Below are positions 1 to 8,725 of a stretch of DNA of 64,000 nucleotides, in pieces. The translations under genes and the position numbers were made by a program. The stretch is from contig CP027224.1 of assembly GCA_002973635.1 (NCBI GenBank), positions 2,490,501 through 2,554,500 of the forward strand, written 5' to 3'. Source of the DNA: Lysinibacillus sp. B2A1 (GTDB taxonomy: Bacteria; Bacillota; Bacilli; Bacillales_A; Planococcaceae). The notes below the pieces were generated by a model. The model ran no database searches and was not told the DNA's origin. It saw only the letters and a program-made list of their open reading frames with translations. How positions within the stretch are numbered: the stretch's first letter is position 1; each line of letters starts with the position of its first letter.

Positions 1-27
1 AATGACTGATTAACGGAGGTATTTGAA

Positions 28-1110
28 TTGAGAAGATTAGGAATTTCACTATATCCCCAGCATAGTACACTAGACCAAATGAAGCATTATGTGCAGCTTG
101 CTCATGACAATGGCTTTGATCGTATATTTACCTGTCTAATGTCATTAAATAACAATGAGGAGCGGCAAAAATTACAGCAAATAAATAATTTTGCGCAGCA
201 GCTTGGCTTTGAAATTTCAGCTGATATTGCACCAGCTGTTTTCGAAGATTTAGGCTTAACGTATAAAGATATCGCTTACTTTAAGGAGCAGTATCATTTA
301 ACGGCTTTGCGTTTAGATATGGGGTTTTCTGGTCAAGAAGAAGCTTTTATGTCACTTGATGCAAGTAATATAAAAGTAGAATTAAATATTAGTAATGGTA
401 CTAAGTATGTAGAAAATATATTATCCTACCAACCAAATAAAGATAATATTATTGGCTGTCACAATTTTTATCCAAGACGTTTTACGGGTCTTTCTCGTCA
501 GCACTTTTTAACAACCTCTAAGCTGTTCAAAACGAATCATATTCGCACAGCTGCCATGATTTCATCGCAGCATGCCAAATATGGACCTTGGGAGCAAACC
601 GAGCATGGCTTGCCAACATTAGAAGAGCATCGTTATCTACCAATTACTGTGCAAGCAAAGGATTTATGGCATACAGGATTAATCGATGATTGTATTATTG
701 GAAATATGTATGCCTCTGAAGAAGAGCTCCATGCTTTAGGTCAATTAAATCGTCAAAAACTTGAGCTTAAAATTGTACCCTCTGCTGAAACATCTGTTTT
801 AGAAGAAGCGATTCTATTTAAGGAGCCCCATTTTAACCGTGGAGATGTATCAGAATATGTGATTCGAAGTACACAGTCTCGCGTTAAATATAAAAATGGT
901 GACTTCCCTGCTCATGATACAAATCCATTAAAACTGGGTGATGTGACCATTGATAATAATCTGGATATTCGTTATAAGGGCGAACTGCAAATTGTGTTGA
1001 AGGAAATACCTAATGCTGGCTCAACCAATATAGTAGCCAGAGTTGCCGAGGAAGAACAATTTTTACTAGCACATATTCAGCCATGGGAATCATTTGGCTT
1101 TACGAGATGA
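28..1110 (+). CDS. mupG: MupG-family 6-phospho-N-acetylmuramidase (former DUF871)
   Basis: Probable cytoplasmic hydrolase that splits MurNAc-6-phosphate-GlcNAc during peptidoglycan recycling. The 360-residue length fits the family. Residues 1 to about 235 look like the barrel domain and carry the family-type signature HNFYPR (145-150) followed by TGLS (153-156); the remaining ~120 residues would be the small C-terminal domain. Translation starts at a TTG seven bases after a GGAGGT ribosome site. The next same-strand gene is a BadF-type sugar kinase, which fits a MurNAc/GlcNAc salvage locus that would extend left of the window (inference). Family assignment is from remembered sequence character; the substrate is known only from studied homologues. 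Confidence 0.78.
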   Translation: MRRLGISLYPQHSTLDQMKHYVQLAHDNGFDRIFTCLMSLNNNEERQKLQQINNFAQQLGFEISADIAPAVFEDLGLTYKDIAYFKEQYHLTALRLDMGFSGQEEAFMSLDASNIKVELNISNGTKYVENILSYQPNKDNIIGCHNFYPRRFTGLSRQHFLTTSKLFKTNHIRTAAMISSQHAKYGPWEQTEHGLPTLEEHRYLPITVQAKDLWHTGLIDDCIIGNMYASEEELHALGQLNRQKLELKIVPSAETSVLEEAILFKEPHFNRGDVSEYVIRSTQSRVKYKNGDFPAHDTNPLKLGDVTIDNNLDIRYKGELQIVLKEIPNAGSTNIVARVAEEEQFLLAHIQPWESFGFTR

Positions 1111-1204
1111 TAGTGGATAGAGAAAGGGATTGAGAGATTAATCCTCAAAGTGTTGAAAAATTAATTAGTCAAGGGACTCTTTGTGAATATTTAGTCAAAA
1201 TGAA

Positions 1205-1426
1205 GGTGATTTCCGTTCCAGGCTACTCGCTTTGTCGCTGACGCTTCGCTTTCGCGCAGAGCAAGGCTTCCAGTGGGCGAGCGACGAGCCGCTTCCTGCG
1301 CTGGGGGAACGAAGGCTAAGTGCGTCACGTCCTGTGACTGCGCCTTCGTGACCAACATCGTGTTGGCCTCAGTTTCTCGTCTGTCTCGCTATCCCACGGG
1401 AGTCGAGTAGCCTTGCACTCCAATCA
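1205..1426 (+). repeat. Bacillaceae-type palindromic intergenic repeat, copy A
   Basis: About 220 bases of GC-rich non-coding sequence. It begins GGTGATTTCCGTTCC (1205-1219) and ends CACTCCAATCA (1416-1426). Just inside, AGGCTACTCG (1220-1229) pairs with CGAGTAGCCT (1404-1413). A core hairpin lies at 1311-1347 (GAAGGC...GTCAC / GTGAC...GCCTTC), followed by CCAACATCGTGTTGG. It lies head-to-head with copy B. From memory it resembles a palindromic repeat common in Bacillaceae genomes. Confidence 0.7.
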
Positions 1427-1574
1427 GCAATAGTGTAGAACTTTAAATATTTTCTTCCCTCAAAAGTAAAGTAAAAGCATATTACTCACCATCATTAAAT
1501 GGATAGAATAGTGACTTCAATTTATCACTATACATTTGTGTAAAATGCCAGAAGAAAATACGATGAGCAGTGGT

Positions 1575-1765
1575 TGATTGGAGTGTAGACTGAGTGACTC
1601 CACGGGGATTCAGCGTCACAGATGAGACCCTGGAGCGAGCATATTAGGGAACGAAGGCTAAAAGCATCACGTCCTGTGATAACGCCTTCGTGACCAACCT
1701 CCTGTTGCCCCAAGCGGCTCATCGGACGCCCCCAGGAAAGCACTCAGTCGGAACGGAAATCAACC
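1575..1765 (-). repeat. Bacillaceae-type palindromic intergenic repeat, copy B (inverted)
   Basis: Inverted relative of copy A. It begins TGATTGGAGTG (1575-1585), the exact reverse complement of the right end of A, and ends GGAACGGAAATCAACC (1750-1765), the reverse complement of the left end of A apart from one extra base. ACTGAGTG (1589-1596) pairs with CACTCAGT (1741-1748). The core GGGAACGAAGGCTAA...CGCCTTCGTGACCAAC is shared with A and, because it is near-palindromic, reads in the same direction in both. About 148 unrelated AT-rich bases separate A and B. The open frame across B on the minus strand is judged non-coding. Confidence 0.65.
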
Positions 1766-1891
1766 TCTCGTTTTGAAAAAGAGCTATACTTTTTAATTTG
1801 TCACCTTGAATTCATTGACATAATAGTATTTCAACAACATGGGGATTGAGCGATCAATCCTTTTTTCTTTATGAGGAAAGGGGCAAACATT

Positions 1892-2860
1892 ATGTATGTT
1901 TTAGCGATAGACGGTGGAGGCACAAAAACATCTGCGGTCCTGTGTGATGAATATGGAAATATTTATGCCAAAGTAGTGACCACTCGCAGTAATCCGACAG
2001 CAATGGATTTTCACTATTTTGAGTCAACAATTCATACTATCATGCAAAATTTACAGCAGCAAAACCCCCAAGTATTTTCAGCTGTACATAGTTGTTTTGC
2101 TGGTATGGCAGGGGTAAAGGAGCTTCAGGCAGAGAGAACTGTAGAAGAAATATTACAGCAATATGTTTCAAAAACTACAATTATTTCTGTCGACAATGAT
2201 GCCATAATTGCCCTTTATGCTGGAACGCTTGGTCAGGCAGGTATTGTTCAAATAGCTGGAACTGGCACCATAACAATGGGTTTCGATCAACAGCAAAATT
2301 TTCATCGTGTAGGAGGCTGGGGGTATCTTTTTGATGATGAGGGTAGTGGATATGATTTAGGTATACAAGCTCTGAAGGCGATTTTTCAAAGCTATGATGG
2401 CAGAGGAAGAGCAACAGCTTTAACAGATGCAGTACTACATTATTTTGCTGTAGCTAATGTGCCACAATTAATAGAGTGTATTTATGGAGAAGAGCATCCA
2501 CGTACAGTTGTTGCACCATTAAGTAAATATGTTGTTGCAATGGCTAATCAGGGTGATGATGTTGCCCATAAAATTTTAGAAGATGTTTCCCAAAAGTACT
2601 ATAGTGCGATTAAAGCCTGTTATAAACAAATGATTTGGGAAAAAGAACATGTACCTGTTGTCTTAGCAGGGGGAGTTTTTAAAAATGAAGGTTATTTTCT
2701 ACCTAAGTTGCAGCAGCTTGCAATTGCTGATGACCTTCCTTTGCAATTTATAAAACCGCTGCTACCACCAATTGGGGGAGCAGTCATTGCAGCTTATAAG
2801 GAAATGAATATTCAGCCCTGTACAGATTTTATAGAAACTTTTCAAAAGAATGATGAATAA
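1892..2860 (+). CDS. BadF/BadG-type N-acetylglucosamine or N-acetylmuramate kinase
   Basis: Sugar kinase of the ASKHA superfamily, 322 residues, likely phosphorylating GlcNAc and/or MurNAc in the cytoplasm. Visible motifs are the phosphate-1 loop DGGGTKT (7-13), GTGT (123-126), GGWGYLFDDEGSG (141-153) and an adenosine-type VVLAGGVF near residue 260. The ATG at 1892 is preferred over the in-frame ATG at 1871 because GAGGAAAGGGG ends eight bases before it and the protein then begins MYVLAIDGGGTKT, where such kinases usually start. Proximity to the MupG-like gene supports a wall-sugar salvage role. Whether it acts on GlcNAc (NagK-like) or MurNAc (MurK-like) cannot be told from sequence alone. 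Confidence 0.75.
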   Translation: MYVLAIDGGGTKTSAVLCDEYGNIYAKVVTTRSNPTAMDFHYFESTIHTIMQNLQQQNPQVFSAVHSCFAGMAGVKELQAERTVEEILQQYVSKTTIISVDNDAIIALYAGTLGQAGIVQIAGTGTITMGFDQQQNFHRVGGWGYLFDDEGSGYDLGIQALKAIFQSYDGRGRATALTDAVLHYFAVANVPQLIECIYGEEHPRTVVAPLSKYVVAMANQGDDVAHKILEDVSQKYYSAIKACYKQMIWEKEHVPVVLAGGVFKNEGYFLPKLQQLAIADDLPLQFIKPLLPPIGGAVIAAYKEMNIQPCTDFIETFQKNDE

Positions 2861-3209
2861 TTAGAAAATTAATCGTGTAAAACTAGGGGCAATTGAGAGA
2901 TTGCTCCTATAAGCGTTGAATATTTTTTAGTTATAATTTTCACTTGAAGAATTACATGATAAAATGTAAGATAGGTTTGATTTTATCTTAGTATTTAACT
3001 AGGTTTACTAATGAAGTGAGGACCTCATCCCTCATGGATAGAACAAAAGCTAAAGCCTTCACAACCTACTGCCTAGAACGAATAGGGCTTTTATGGACAG
3101 TGAATCGCCCTTTACTTAGGGGCTTTGTATCTGATGATGCGCATTTGGTACAGATTAAATAATGCACATGTAAACAGGATAAAAATTATAATAGACGGAG
3201 AGTGTAAGA
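2861..3209. other. Gene-free stretch before tcdA
   Basis: 349 bases without a convincing gene. A short hairpin (2885-2893 with 2900-2908, one G-U pair) follows the kinase stop but lacks a T-run, so it is at best a weak terminator or processing signal. A second hairpin, AGGGC/GCCCT, lies near 3085-3115. A segment at about 3042-3072 loosely resembles the repeat core seen elsewhere but is too diverged to call. Confidence 0.4.
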
Positions 3210-3971
3210 ATGTTACATCAATTTTCACGTAACGAGCTCGCTATAGGAACAGAGGGTCTCGAGATATTAAAAAATACAACGGTTGCCATACTTGGAGTAG
3301 GTGGTGTTGGGTCATTTGCAGCCGAGGCATGTGCACGAAGTGGAATAGGGCGCATTATTTTAGTGGATAAGGATAATGTTGATATCACGAATGTAAATCG
3401 CCAATTAGTCGCTTATCTTTCGACAGTAGGTAAATCCAAATCAGGTGTTATGAAAGAGCGTATTGCAGATATTAATCCACAATGTGAAGTAATTGATATG
3501 CATATGTTTTACACAGAAGAAACATATGAAGATTTTTTTGCACAAGGCATTGATTATGTGATTGATGCAAGTGATACAGTGATGTATAAAATTCATATTA
3601 TGAAGGAATGCTTAAAACGTAATATTCCAATTATTTCAAGTATGGGTGCAGCAAATAAAATGGATCCTACTCGCTTCCAAATTGCAGATATTTCAAAAAC
3701 ACATACAGATCCACTGGCAAAGGTTATTCGTACAAAATTACGCAAGGAAGGTATTCATAAAGGGGTTACAGTGGTGTTCTCTGATGAAAGTCCTATTGTA
3801 GTTCGACCAGATGTCGTTGAGCATGTTGGGAAACCTGATGCAGCTATTCGCAAAGCGAAAATGCCGCCATCCTCAAATGCGTTTGTACCTTCTGTCGCAG
3901 GTTTAATTGCAGCAAGCTGGGTAGTGAATACAATTTTAAAAGATGTAAAAATCACTCGTGTGCAGGGATAA
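3210..3971 (+). CDS. tcdA: tRNA threonylcarbamoyladenosine dehydratase (TcdA/YrvM)
   Basis: E1-like ATP-dependent enzyme that cyclises t6A37 of ANN-decoding tRNAs to ct6A. 253 residues, normal for the family. The nucleotide-binding loop GVGGVGS is at 29-35, followed by the acidic-tipped strand ILVDKDNVD and the NVNRQ motif; DASDT lies near residue 117. The ATG at 3210 follows GGAGAGTG. It opens the conserved yrvM-yrvN-cymR-yrvO-mnmA neighbourhood, although here three unrecognised genes, a chemoreceptor and a glycosylase-like gene separate it from rarA. A terminator-like hairpin follows. Confidence 0.92.
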   Translation: MLHQFSRNELAIGTEGLEILKNTTVAILGVGGVGSFAAEACARSGIGRIILVDKDNVDITNVNRQLVAYLSTVGKSKSGVMKERIADINPQCEVIDMHMFYTEETYEDFFAQGIDYVIDASDTVMYKIHIMKECLKRNIPIISSMGAANKMDPTRFQIADISKTHTDPLAKVIRTKLRKEGIHKGVTVVFSDESPIVVRPDVVEHVGKPDAAIRKAKMPPSSNAFVPSVAGLIAASWVVNTILKDVKITRVQG

Positions 3972-4044
3972 TGTATTATTAAATAATACTAACCTTCCTT
4001 ACAGGGTGTGAGCAAAAAAGAGCAAGATTGAACATTTTTATAGA

Positions 4045-4083
4045 AGTAGCTGACTCAATTGACTTTGGAGGCAGCTGCTTTTT
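4045..4083 (+). terminator. Probable intrinsic terminator after tcdA
   Basis: AGTAGCTG (4045-4052) pairs with CAGCTGCT (4072-4079, one G-U), followed by TTTTT. Confidence 0.55.
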
Positions 4084-4127
4084 CTGTGTTACAATAGGAG
4101 CGTTGTAAAAAAAGGAGGCGGTTAATA

Positions 4128-4514
4128 GTGGAACAAATCTACCAAATGGAATATAGGGGCTTAAATTTGTTTGATGAAATCAGTACGGTGGAGCTTGCTA
4201 TTGATGAACAAGAGCAAACAATACATATTTTTGATGCTGAACAGGTTGTAAGCCCTATTTTTAATTTTGATGTTTCTGCTTATGAGCTATCAGAGGGTTT
4301 TTACAAGATGGCAGATATACTTCGCCATAAACGTATATTGACAAATTATCAGCAGGGTAGGGAATGGACACTAAGTGAATGGCTCATCACAAACAATGCT
4401 TATTTTTATAGTCCAAAACAAAGAATAAAAAAATATATCAAGGGAAGCATTATAGAAATTGTTGATTGTACGAAGGAGCAATTTTTATTTGAGCAATATA
4501 TACAAAGGATTTAA
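4128..4514 (+). CDS. Hypothetical protein, 128 aa
   Basis: I do not recognise this gene. The protein is mildly acidic, with no signal peptide or membrane segment. It alternates predicted beta and helical stretches and has an aromatic-rich middle (NNAYFYSPKQRIKKYIKG). The GTG start at 4128 is supported by AAAGGAGG seven bases upstream. It lies after the tcdA terminator and before two more unrecognised genes on the same strand. Codon use looks like that of the neighbours. The strong ribosome site argues that it is expressed. Confidence 0.65.
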   Translation: MEQIYQMEYRGLNLFDEISTVELAIDEQEQTIHIFDAEQVVSPIFNFDVSAYELSEGFYKMADILRHKRILTNYQQGREWTLSEWLITNNAYFYSPKQRIKKYIKGSIIEIVDCTKEQFLFEQYIQRI

Positions 4515-4610
4515 TTCTATCAAAATAGATCATCTTATGTACATAAAAATGCTATTAATTCACGAAATTGTCTTATTTTCTTCCTGTCCACACTTCTTGA
4601 TTTGGTTTAT

Positions 4611-4619
4611 TGCTATAAT
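4611..4619 (+). promoter_or_regulatory. Extended -10 promoter candidate
   Basis: TGCTATAAT (4611-4619) is a perfect extended -10 element, about 110 bases before the start chosen for the next gene. No good -35 box is visible, as is common with extended -10 promoters. Confidence 0.45.
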
Positions 4620-4728
4620 TTGAATAATTCCAATTGATAATAGATCGATTTGTTTGGAATGTACAGGACTGCTTAGGGGAGTAGGAATGACGTTTAGAAA
4701 ACAAATGAGAACATGGGAGAGTGGTAAA

Positions 4729-5247
4729 ATGGAAATTCAAGTAATTCGTGATCATTTAGACATTGTAAAACTTCAAGAAAAGATGGATGCTATTGTATTT
4801 GACTATTTGGATACATCTAATAATTATCCAAAAGCTATGAGAGAACTAAATCCTTTATATATACAGGTCACTACATTTTATAAAGAGTATGTTGCTAATA
4901 GGGCAGGTGAAATACCAGATGCCAATACATACTGGCATTTGTTTATAGATTGTAGTGCAAAATTATGCTATTTTTTAGCCGCATCAACCTATTATTCTTC
5001 TAATGCGTTACAAAAAACGCCAGAGAAAGTCGAGCAATTATTAACTATCGCAGCCTATTCATTACCTAGTATCGAACAGGAGGAGAATGCGCAATTATTA
5101 TCTGCCATTTTTGCTCTTTATAGTGAAGTTGTAAATGATGACGAGAAAGCGGATTCATTAAAAAATACAGTGCTAGACCAAAAAGGTTCAGTTAAGCAAT
5201 GTCTGCAGCATTTTAATCAATTTGTCGATAAAGAAGTAGTGGAATAA
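4729..5247 (+). CDS. Hypothetical protein, 172 aa
   Basis: Not recognised. Predicted mostly helical and acidic, with no membrane segment or known motif. Three in-frame ATGs compete. The one at 4729 (GGGAGAG about seven bases upstream; protein begins MEIQVIRDHLDIVKL) gives the most natural N-terminus. The ATG at 4687 also has a good AGGGGAG site and would add 14 residues. The gene sits between two other unknown genes and has its own candidate promoter. Confidence 0.6.
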   Translation: MEIQVIRDHLDIVKLQEKMDAIVFDYLDTSNNYPKAMRELNPLYIQVTTFYKEYVANRAGEIPDANTYWHLFIDCSAKLCYFLAASTYYSSNALQKTPEKVEQLLTIAAYSLPSIEQEENAQLLSAIFALYSEVVNDDEKADSLKNTVLDQKGSVKQCLQHFNQFVDKEVVE

Positions 5248-5377
5248 TTTCTTTCGTTACTATTCAGAAAATAGAATACTCAACTAGAATCTGCTTACTT
5301 TCTGTGGTTAAGCCTAATTCTTACAAGCTTTGTTTTGTAAGGGGTGTATTTTTCCAAGGAAGTTTAGCGGATTTTTT

Positions 5378-5432
5378 ATTCAGCCTCTATAGGGGGCGAG
5401 AGAATGCGTCTTTTTTCTATTCAGTTGGTGTA
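5378..5432 (+). repeat. Degenerate fragment of the second dispersed repeat, copy G
   Basis: The 321-base gap 5248-5568 contains ATTCAGCCTCTATAGGGGG...GAGAGAATGCG...CAGTTGGTGT. This matches, with changes, the left module of copies C, E and F (CAGCCTCTACAGGTGGTGAGATGAATGCG split over two motifs, then AGTGGGTGTCC). The rest of the repeat is missing. The remainder of the gap shows only AT-rich sequence and the upstream region of the next gene. Confidence 0.5.
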
Positions 5433-5568
5433 ATTGTTTGTTACTTATGTAAAAAGGACTTTTGTTAAAAAAGGACTTTATATATTTTTGTCGAAATATA
5501 GTTGGAAAATAGGTAATTTATATGAAAGGTTCATAGTACAGTGGAATTTATAGAAAGGAGGGCTATGA

Positions 5569-6288
5569 ATGTTTATCAATGGTACAGAACTAGATTTGAC
5601 GAACTTAGAAAAACCATTGCTATTGGTAAATGAGGATGAAGAACTTTTATTTCAACGGTTGATTCAGCCCACACTTGAATATGAGCTAATTCAATGTCAA
5701 TTAGCGCTGTCCACAAGAAAATCGATCTCCCTAGTAAAGGATTTTTGGCTGGCCTTGTACAAGGGGCGAGAAAAATTATATATCAACAGCGGGCATGCAA
5801 TGTTATACCCAATTCGTCTAATATTATTTGAACTTGTGACACAGGCAGAACATTTTAAACGTTTGGCGAAAAAATCGTTAGGAGATGAATGCCTATCATT
5901 TATCTATGCTGTTGTCCTATTACAATTTATCTTACAATGGCTGAAGGATAGATTTAAAAATAACAATGAAGTGTATGAGGCAATGAAATTACTATACAGA
6001 GCGACTGATGACTATTTAGATGACGAACAAGTTCCAATATCAAGGGAACATTTGATTGCCCAAGCAATTGCAGTGAAGGCAATTCGTCATGAGGTAAAGG
6101 AAAACGCCCAAGAGTTTGCGAGCTTACTTTATCAAACCTATAATTTTCTAAACCACTTACATGATAAAGTAAAGGAAAGAGAGGAGGATGAGACGAATTC
6201 TCTACCATCAATGAGGAATGTGGCAGATATTTTGAACTTATTTTATAGTGAGCGTTACACAACGGATAATCCCAGCTTTACAGGATGA
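5569..6288 (+). CDS. Hypothetical protein, 239 aa
   Basis: Not recognised. Largely helical, soluble-looking protein; a hydrophobic stretch near residues 101-125 (CLSFIYAVVLLQFILQWL) could be a buried helix or one membrane segment. The ATG at 5569 is preceded by AAAGGAGGG. A terminator follows at once, so it ends the small group of three unknown genes between tcdA and the chemoreceptor. No function is assigned. Confidence 0.65.
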   Translation: MFINGTELDLTNLEKPLLLVNEDEELLFQRLIQPTLEYELIQCQLALSTRKSISLVKDFWLALYKGREKLYINSGHAMLYPIRLILFELVTQAEHFKRLAKKSLGDECLSFIYAVVLLQFILQWLKDRFKNNNEVYEAMKLLYRATDDYLDDEQVPISREHLIAQAIAVKAIRHEVKENAQEFASLLYQTYNFLNHLHDKVKEREEDETNSLPSMRNVADILNLFYSERYTTDNPSFTG

Positions 6289-6318
6289 TTGCTTGAGCAG
6301 TCTGTCCTGTTTTTTTAT
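6280..6318 (+). terminator. Intrinsic terminator after the 239-aa gene
   Basis: ACAGGA (6280-6285) pairs with TCCTGT (6305-6310), followed by seven further T. The hairpin overlaps the stop codon. Confidence 0.65.
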
Positions 6319-6475
6319 GGAATGTAAATGAATTAAAACGATATTTTCTGAAATTTCTTTAAAATCATTTCTTTAATATGTCATATATGCTATCATTACT
6401 TATTATTTTATCCGGTATTTTAAATAAAACGGTAATTTTATGTAAGTATATATTACATGAAAAGGAGTGATATGT

Positions 6476-8632
6476 GTGAGGCAATTTAACTGGAAGTCCA
6501 TAAAAGCGAATGTCCATTTATGGTGGAATTATCAATTAAATAAAAAGACCATACAAATGAAGGAAGAAATGTTTGAAGGTATTGCAAAAACACGAGTAGA
6601 TTTACTAAAAAATTGGACACATGATCGCTGGGTATCACTTGAAAATAGAGCACAGATCATTGTTCAAACAGAGCATCAATTCCTAGATTCTTTTTTACGA
6701 GAATCCAAGGAGAAAAGTACATATTTTACTGAATTATTTTTAATAGATTCAACACTAAAGGTCTTCGCTTCTAGTTTTTCTCGGCATGCTGGTAAGATAT
6801 ATTCAGATAATGATCATATGATAAGTAAGGCAATTCAACAAGTTATAGCAACAAAAGAGCCTTTATTATTTGGACCATTTATTGACCCTCTAACAGAGCA
6901 AATAGGTGCAAAATCCTCTAATTTTCATGATGCGGTAACATTGTTATTTTTACAACCAGTTTTGGAGAAACAACAGTTACATTGTGTACTAGCTGCTCGT
7001 GTACCAAATGATGTACTAGGTGATTTAATTCAACGTGAGGCGGGTCATATTTATCCGCAATCAGGCGATAATTATTTGTTTATGGCGCACTCCAAGTTTG
7101 ATGCGTCTATTTCTCAAGGAGTTGCGCTTTCTCGTAGTCGATTTGAGGACAGCTCAATTACCTCTGGCGCTAATTTGAAATCTGGTATTGAAACTAATAA
7201 TGGAAATATAGTAAAGGTAAACAAACATACAGAATTTGAGTTATCATTCTTGAATCCTATTGCCTCAAAAATACATTCTGGTGTTACAAGCACCATACAA
7301 AATGGACAAAATGTAGCTATCCATTTTCCGGGTTATGCAGATTATCGAGGTGTTCCAGTTGTAGGCAGCGGGAGAATCTTTCAGCTTCCTCATTCTCCTG
7401 ACGAATGGGGAATAATGTGTGAGGCTGATTTATATGAAGTGTACAATGAACGATCCATTGGCTTTACTTTAGCGTGCAGCTTTATAATTTTTATGCTGAT
7501 GAATATTTTTCTATTTCAATTATTGTCATGGTTACAGCTTCCTAACATGCTTATCTTTTGTATTAATATGATGTATGGTGCTGCTGGTGCCTGGTATTTC
7601 TTAATGAAGCGTTTAGCGCCGATAACAAGCAAGCTTGAGAATATGACGGGAATGATTCAAAAAATCTCCGAAGGTGCTGGTGATTTAACCATCCGTACTC
7701 CTGAAACGATGCTGACTCGGGATGAAATAGGGGATATGGGTCGTGCAATTAACAATTTTGTAGATAGTCAAGGAGAGTTATTAGCGAGGGTACAACGATC
7801 ATCTCATGATGTTGAGTCAACTAATATTATCCTGCAAAATCGTACGGTCCAGGTAGAGACTGATTCGATAATAGTGCTGCGGCAAATGAAAGAAATGCAT
7901 ATAGCCATTCAACATCAGCTGTATAATGTTCAACAAGCGATGGGGCATATTGAAGAAATTCAAGAAAAAATGCATGTAATGGAAATAAACGCAGATGAAC
8001 AATTAAAAATAGCTCAACAACAAGTTGAAGAAATAAATGAGGAAATGAAAAAAATTGTAGGCAAGGTACAATCGACATTGCAACTCACTTCAACGTTCCA
8101 ACAAGCTTCTGAAAGCATTGGAAATGTTGTCGTATCAATTAATGCAATTGCTGAGCAAACAAATCTATTAGCCCTAAATGCTTCGATTGAGGCAGCAAGA
8201 GCTGGTGAACATGGAAATGGCTTTGCGGTAGTGGCAGAGGAAATACGCAAGCTATCGATGCAAACAAAGAATGCAACTGAAGAGATTCATTCAACTTTAC
8301 ATAGTATAGAAACGAGCTCGGAGAATATTCAGCAATCTATTAAAGCAAGTAGTATGGAAGTGGAGCAGGGGGCTAGCTTCATAAAGGGTGTTCATGCAAT
8401 GTTGATGAAAATGTCAACTCGTTCATCAAAAAATCATGAAACCGAAGAAATGAAAAATATCATTCAAAGTATTGCAGCGAGTAGTGAACAAAATGTACGG
8501 GTAGTTACTCAAGTTTCTGCGTCAACAGAAGAAATGATGGCGCAAATTAAGCAAGCGCGCTTTAATTCTGAGCGATCGTCTCTAGTAATTGGCAGACTCG
8601 CACATGCTGTGTCAAAATTTAAGGTGAAATAA
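6476..8632 (+). CDS. Methyl-accepting chemotaxis protein with N-terminal soluble sensor
   Basis: Chemoreceptor of 718 residues that would signal through CheW/CheA. The C-terminal signalling hairpin is clear ([20 protein letters not shown] near 558-577, then [12 protein letters not shown]). It is preceded by a HAMP-like segment (about 374-430) and two adjacent membrane helices (about 328-348 and 354-373). The first ~325 residues show no N-terminal membrane anchor, so the large sensor region is probably cytoplasmic; classic receptors place the sensor between two membrane helices outside the cell. The GTG at 6476, eight bases after AAAGGAG, is preferred over the GTG at 6467, which overlaps that ribosome site. 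The ligand is unknown. Confidence 0.85.
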   Translation: MRQFNWKSIKANVHLWWNYQLNKKTIQMKEEMFEGIAKTRVDLLKNWTHDRWVSLENRAQIIVQTEHQFLDSFLRESKEKSTYFTELFLIDSTLKVFASSFSRHAGKIYSDNDHMISKAIQQVIATKEPLLFGPFIDPLTEQIGAKSSNFHDAVTLLFLQPVLEKQQLHCVLAARVPNDVLGDLIQREAGHIYPQSGDNYLFMAHSKFDASISQGVALSRSRFEDSSITSGANLKSGIETNNGNIVKVNKHTEFELSFLNPIASKIHSGVTSTIQNGQNVAIHFPGYADYRGVPVVGSGRIFQLPHSPDEWGIMCEADLYEVYNERSIGFTLACSFIIFMLMNIFLFQLLSWLQLPNMLIFCINMMYGAAGAWYFLMKRLAPITSKLENMTGMIQKISEGAGDLTIRTPETMLTRDEIGDMGRAINNFVDSQGELLARVQRSSHDVESTNIILQNRTVQVETDSIIVLRQMKEMHIAIQHQLYNVQQAMGHIEEIQEKMHVMEINADEQLKIAQQQVEEINEEMKKIVGKVQSTLQLTSTFQQASESIGNVVVSINAIAEQTNLLALNASIEAARAGEHGNGFAVVAEEIRKLSMQTKNATEEIHSTLHSIETSSENIQQSIKASSMEVEQGASFIKGVHAMLMKMSTRSSKNHETEEMKNIIQSIAASSEQNVRVVTQVSASTEEMMAQIKQARFNSERSSLVIGRLAHAVSKFKVK

Positions 8633-8725
8633 AAGTAACATCAGTAGAGACAAGGCTGCTTGAATTTAACCTTTCATTCATATAAGAACTTATTGAAAAG
8701 TTTCTTAATTCTTTGGAGGAAAATA

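Noticed and set aside
1528..1743. 71-residue open frame on the minus strand
   Set aside because: It lies across palindromic repeat B, has no ribosome site and a composition set by the repeat.
3003..3100. Another copy of the repeat core (GAACAAAAGCTAAAGCC...)
   Set aside because: Similarity to GAACTTAGGCTAAG...TTCACATCCTG is partial and the hairpin is not preserved, so chance cannot be excluded.
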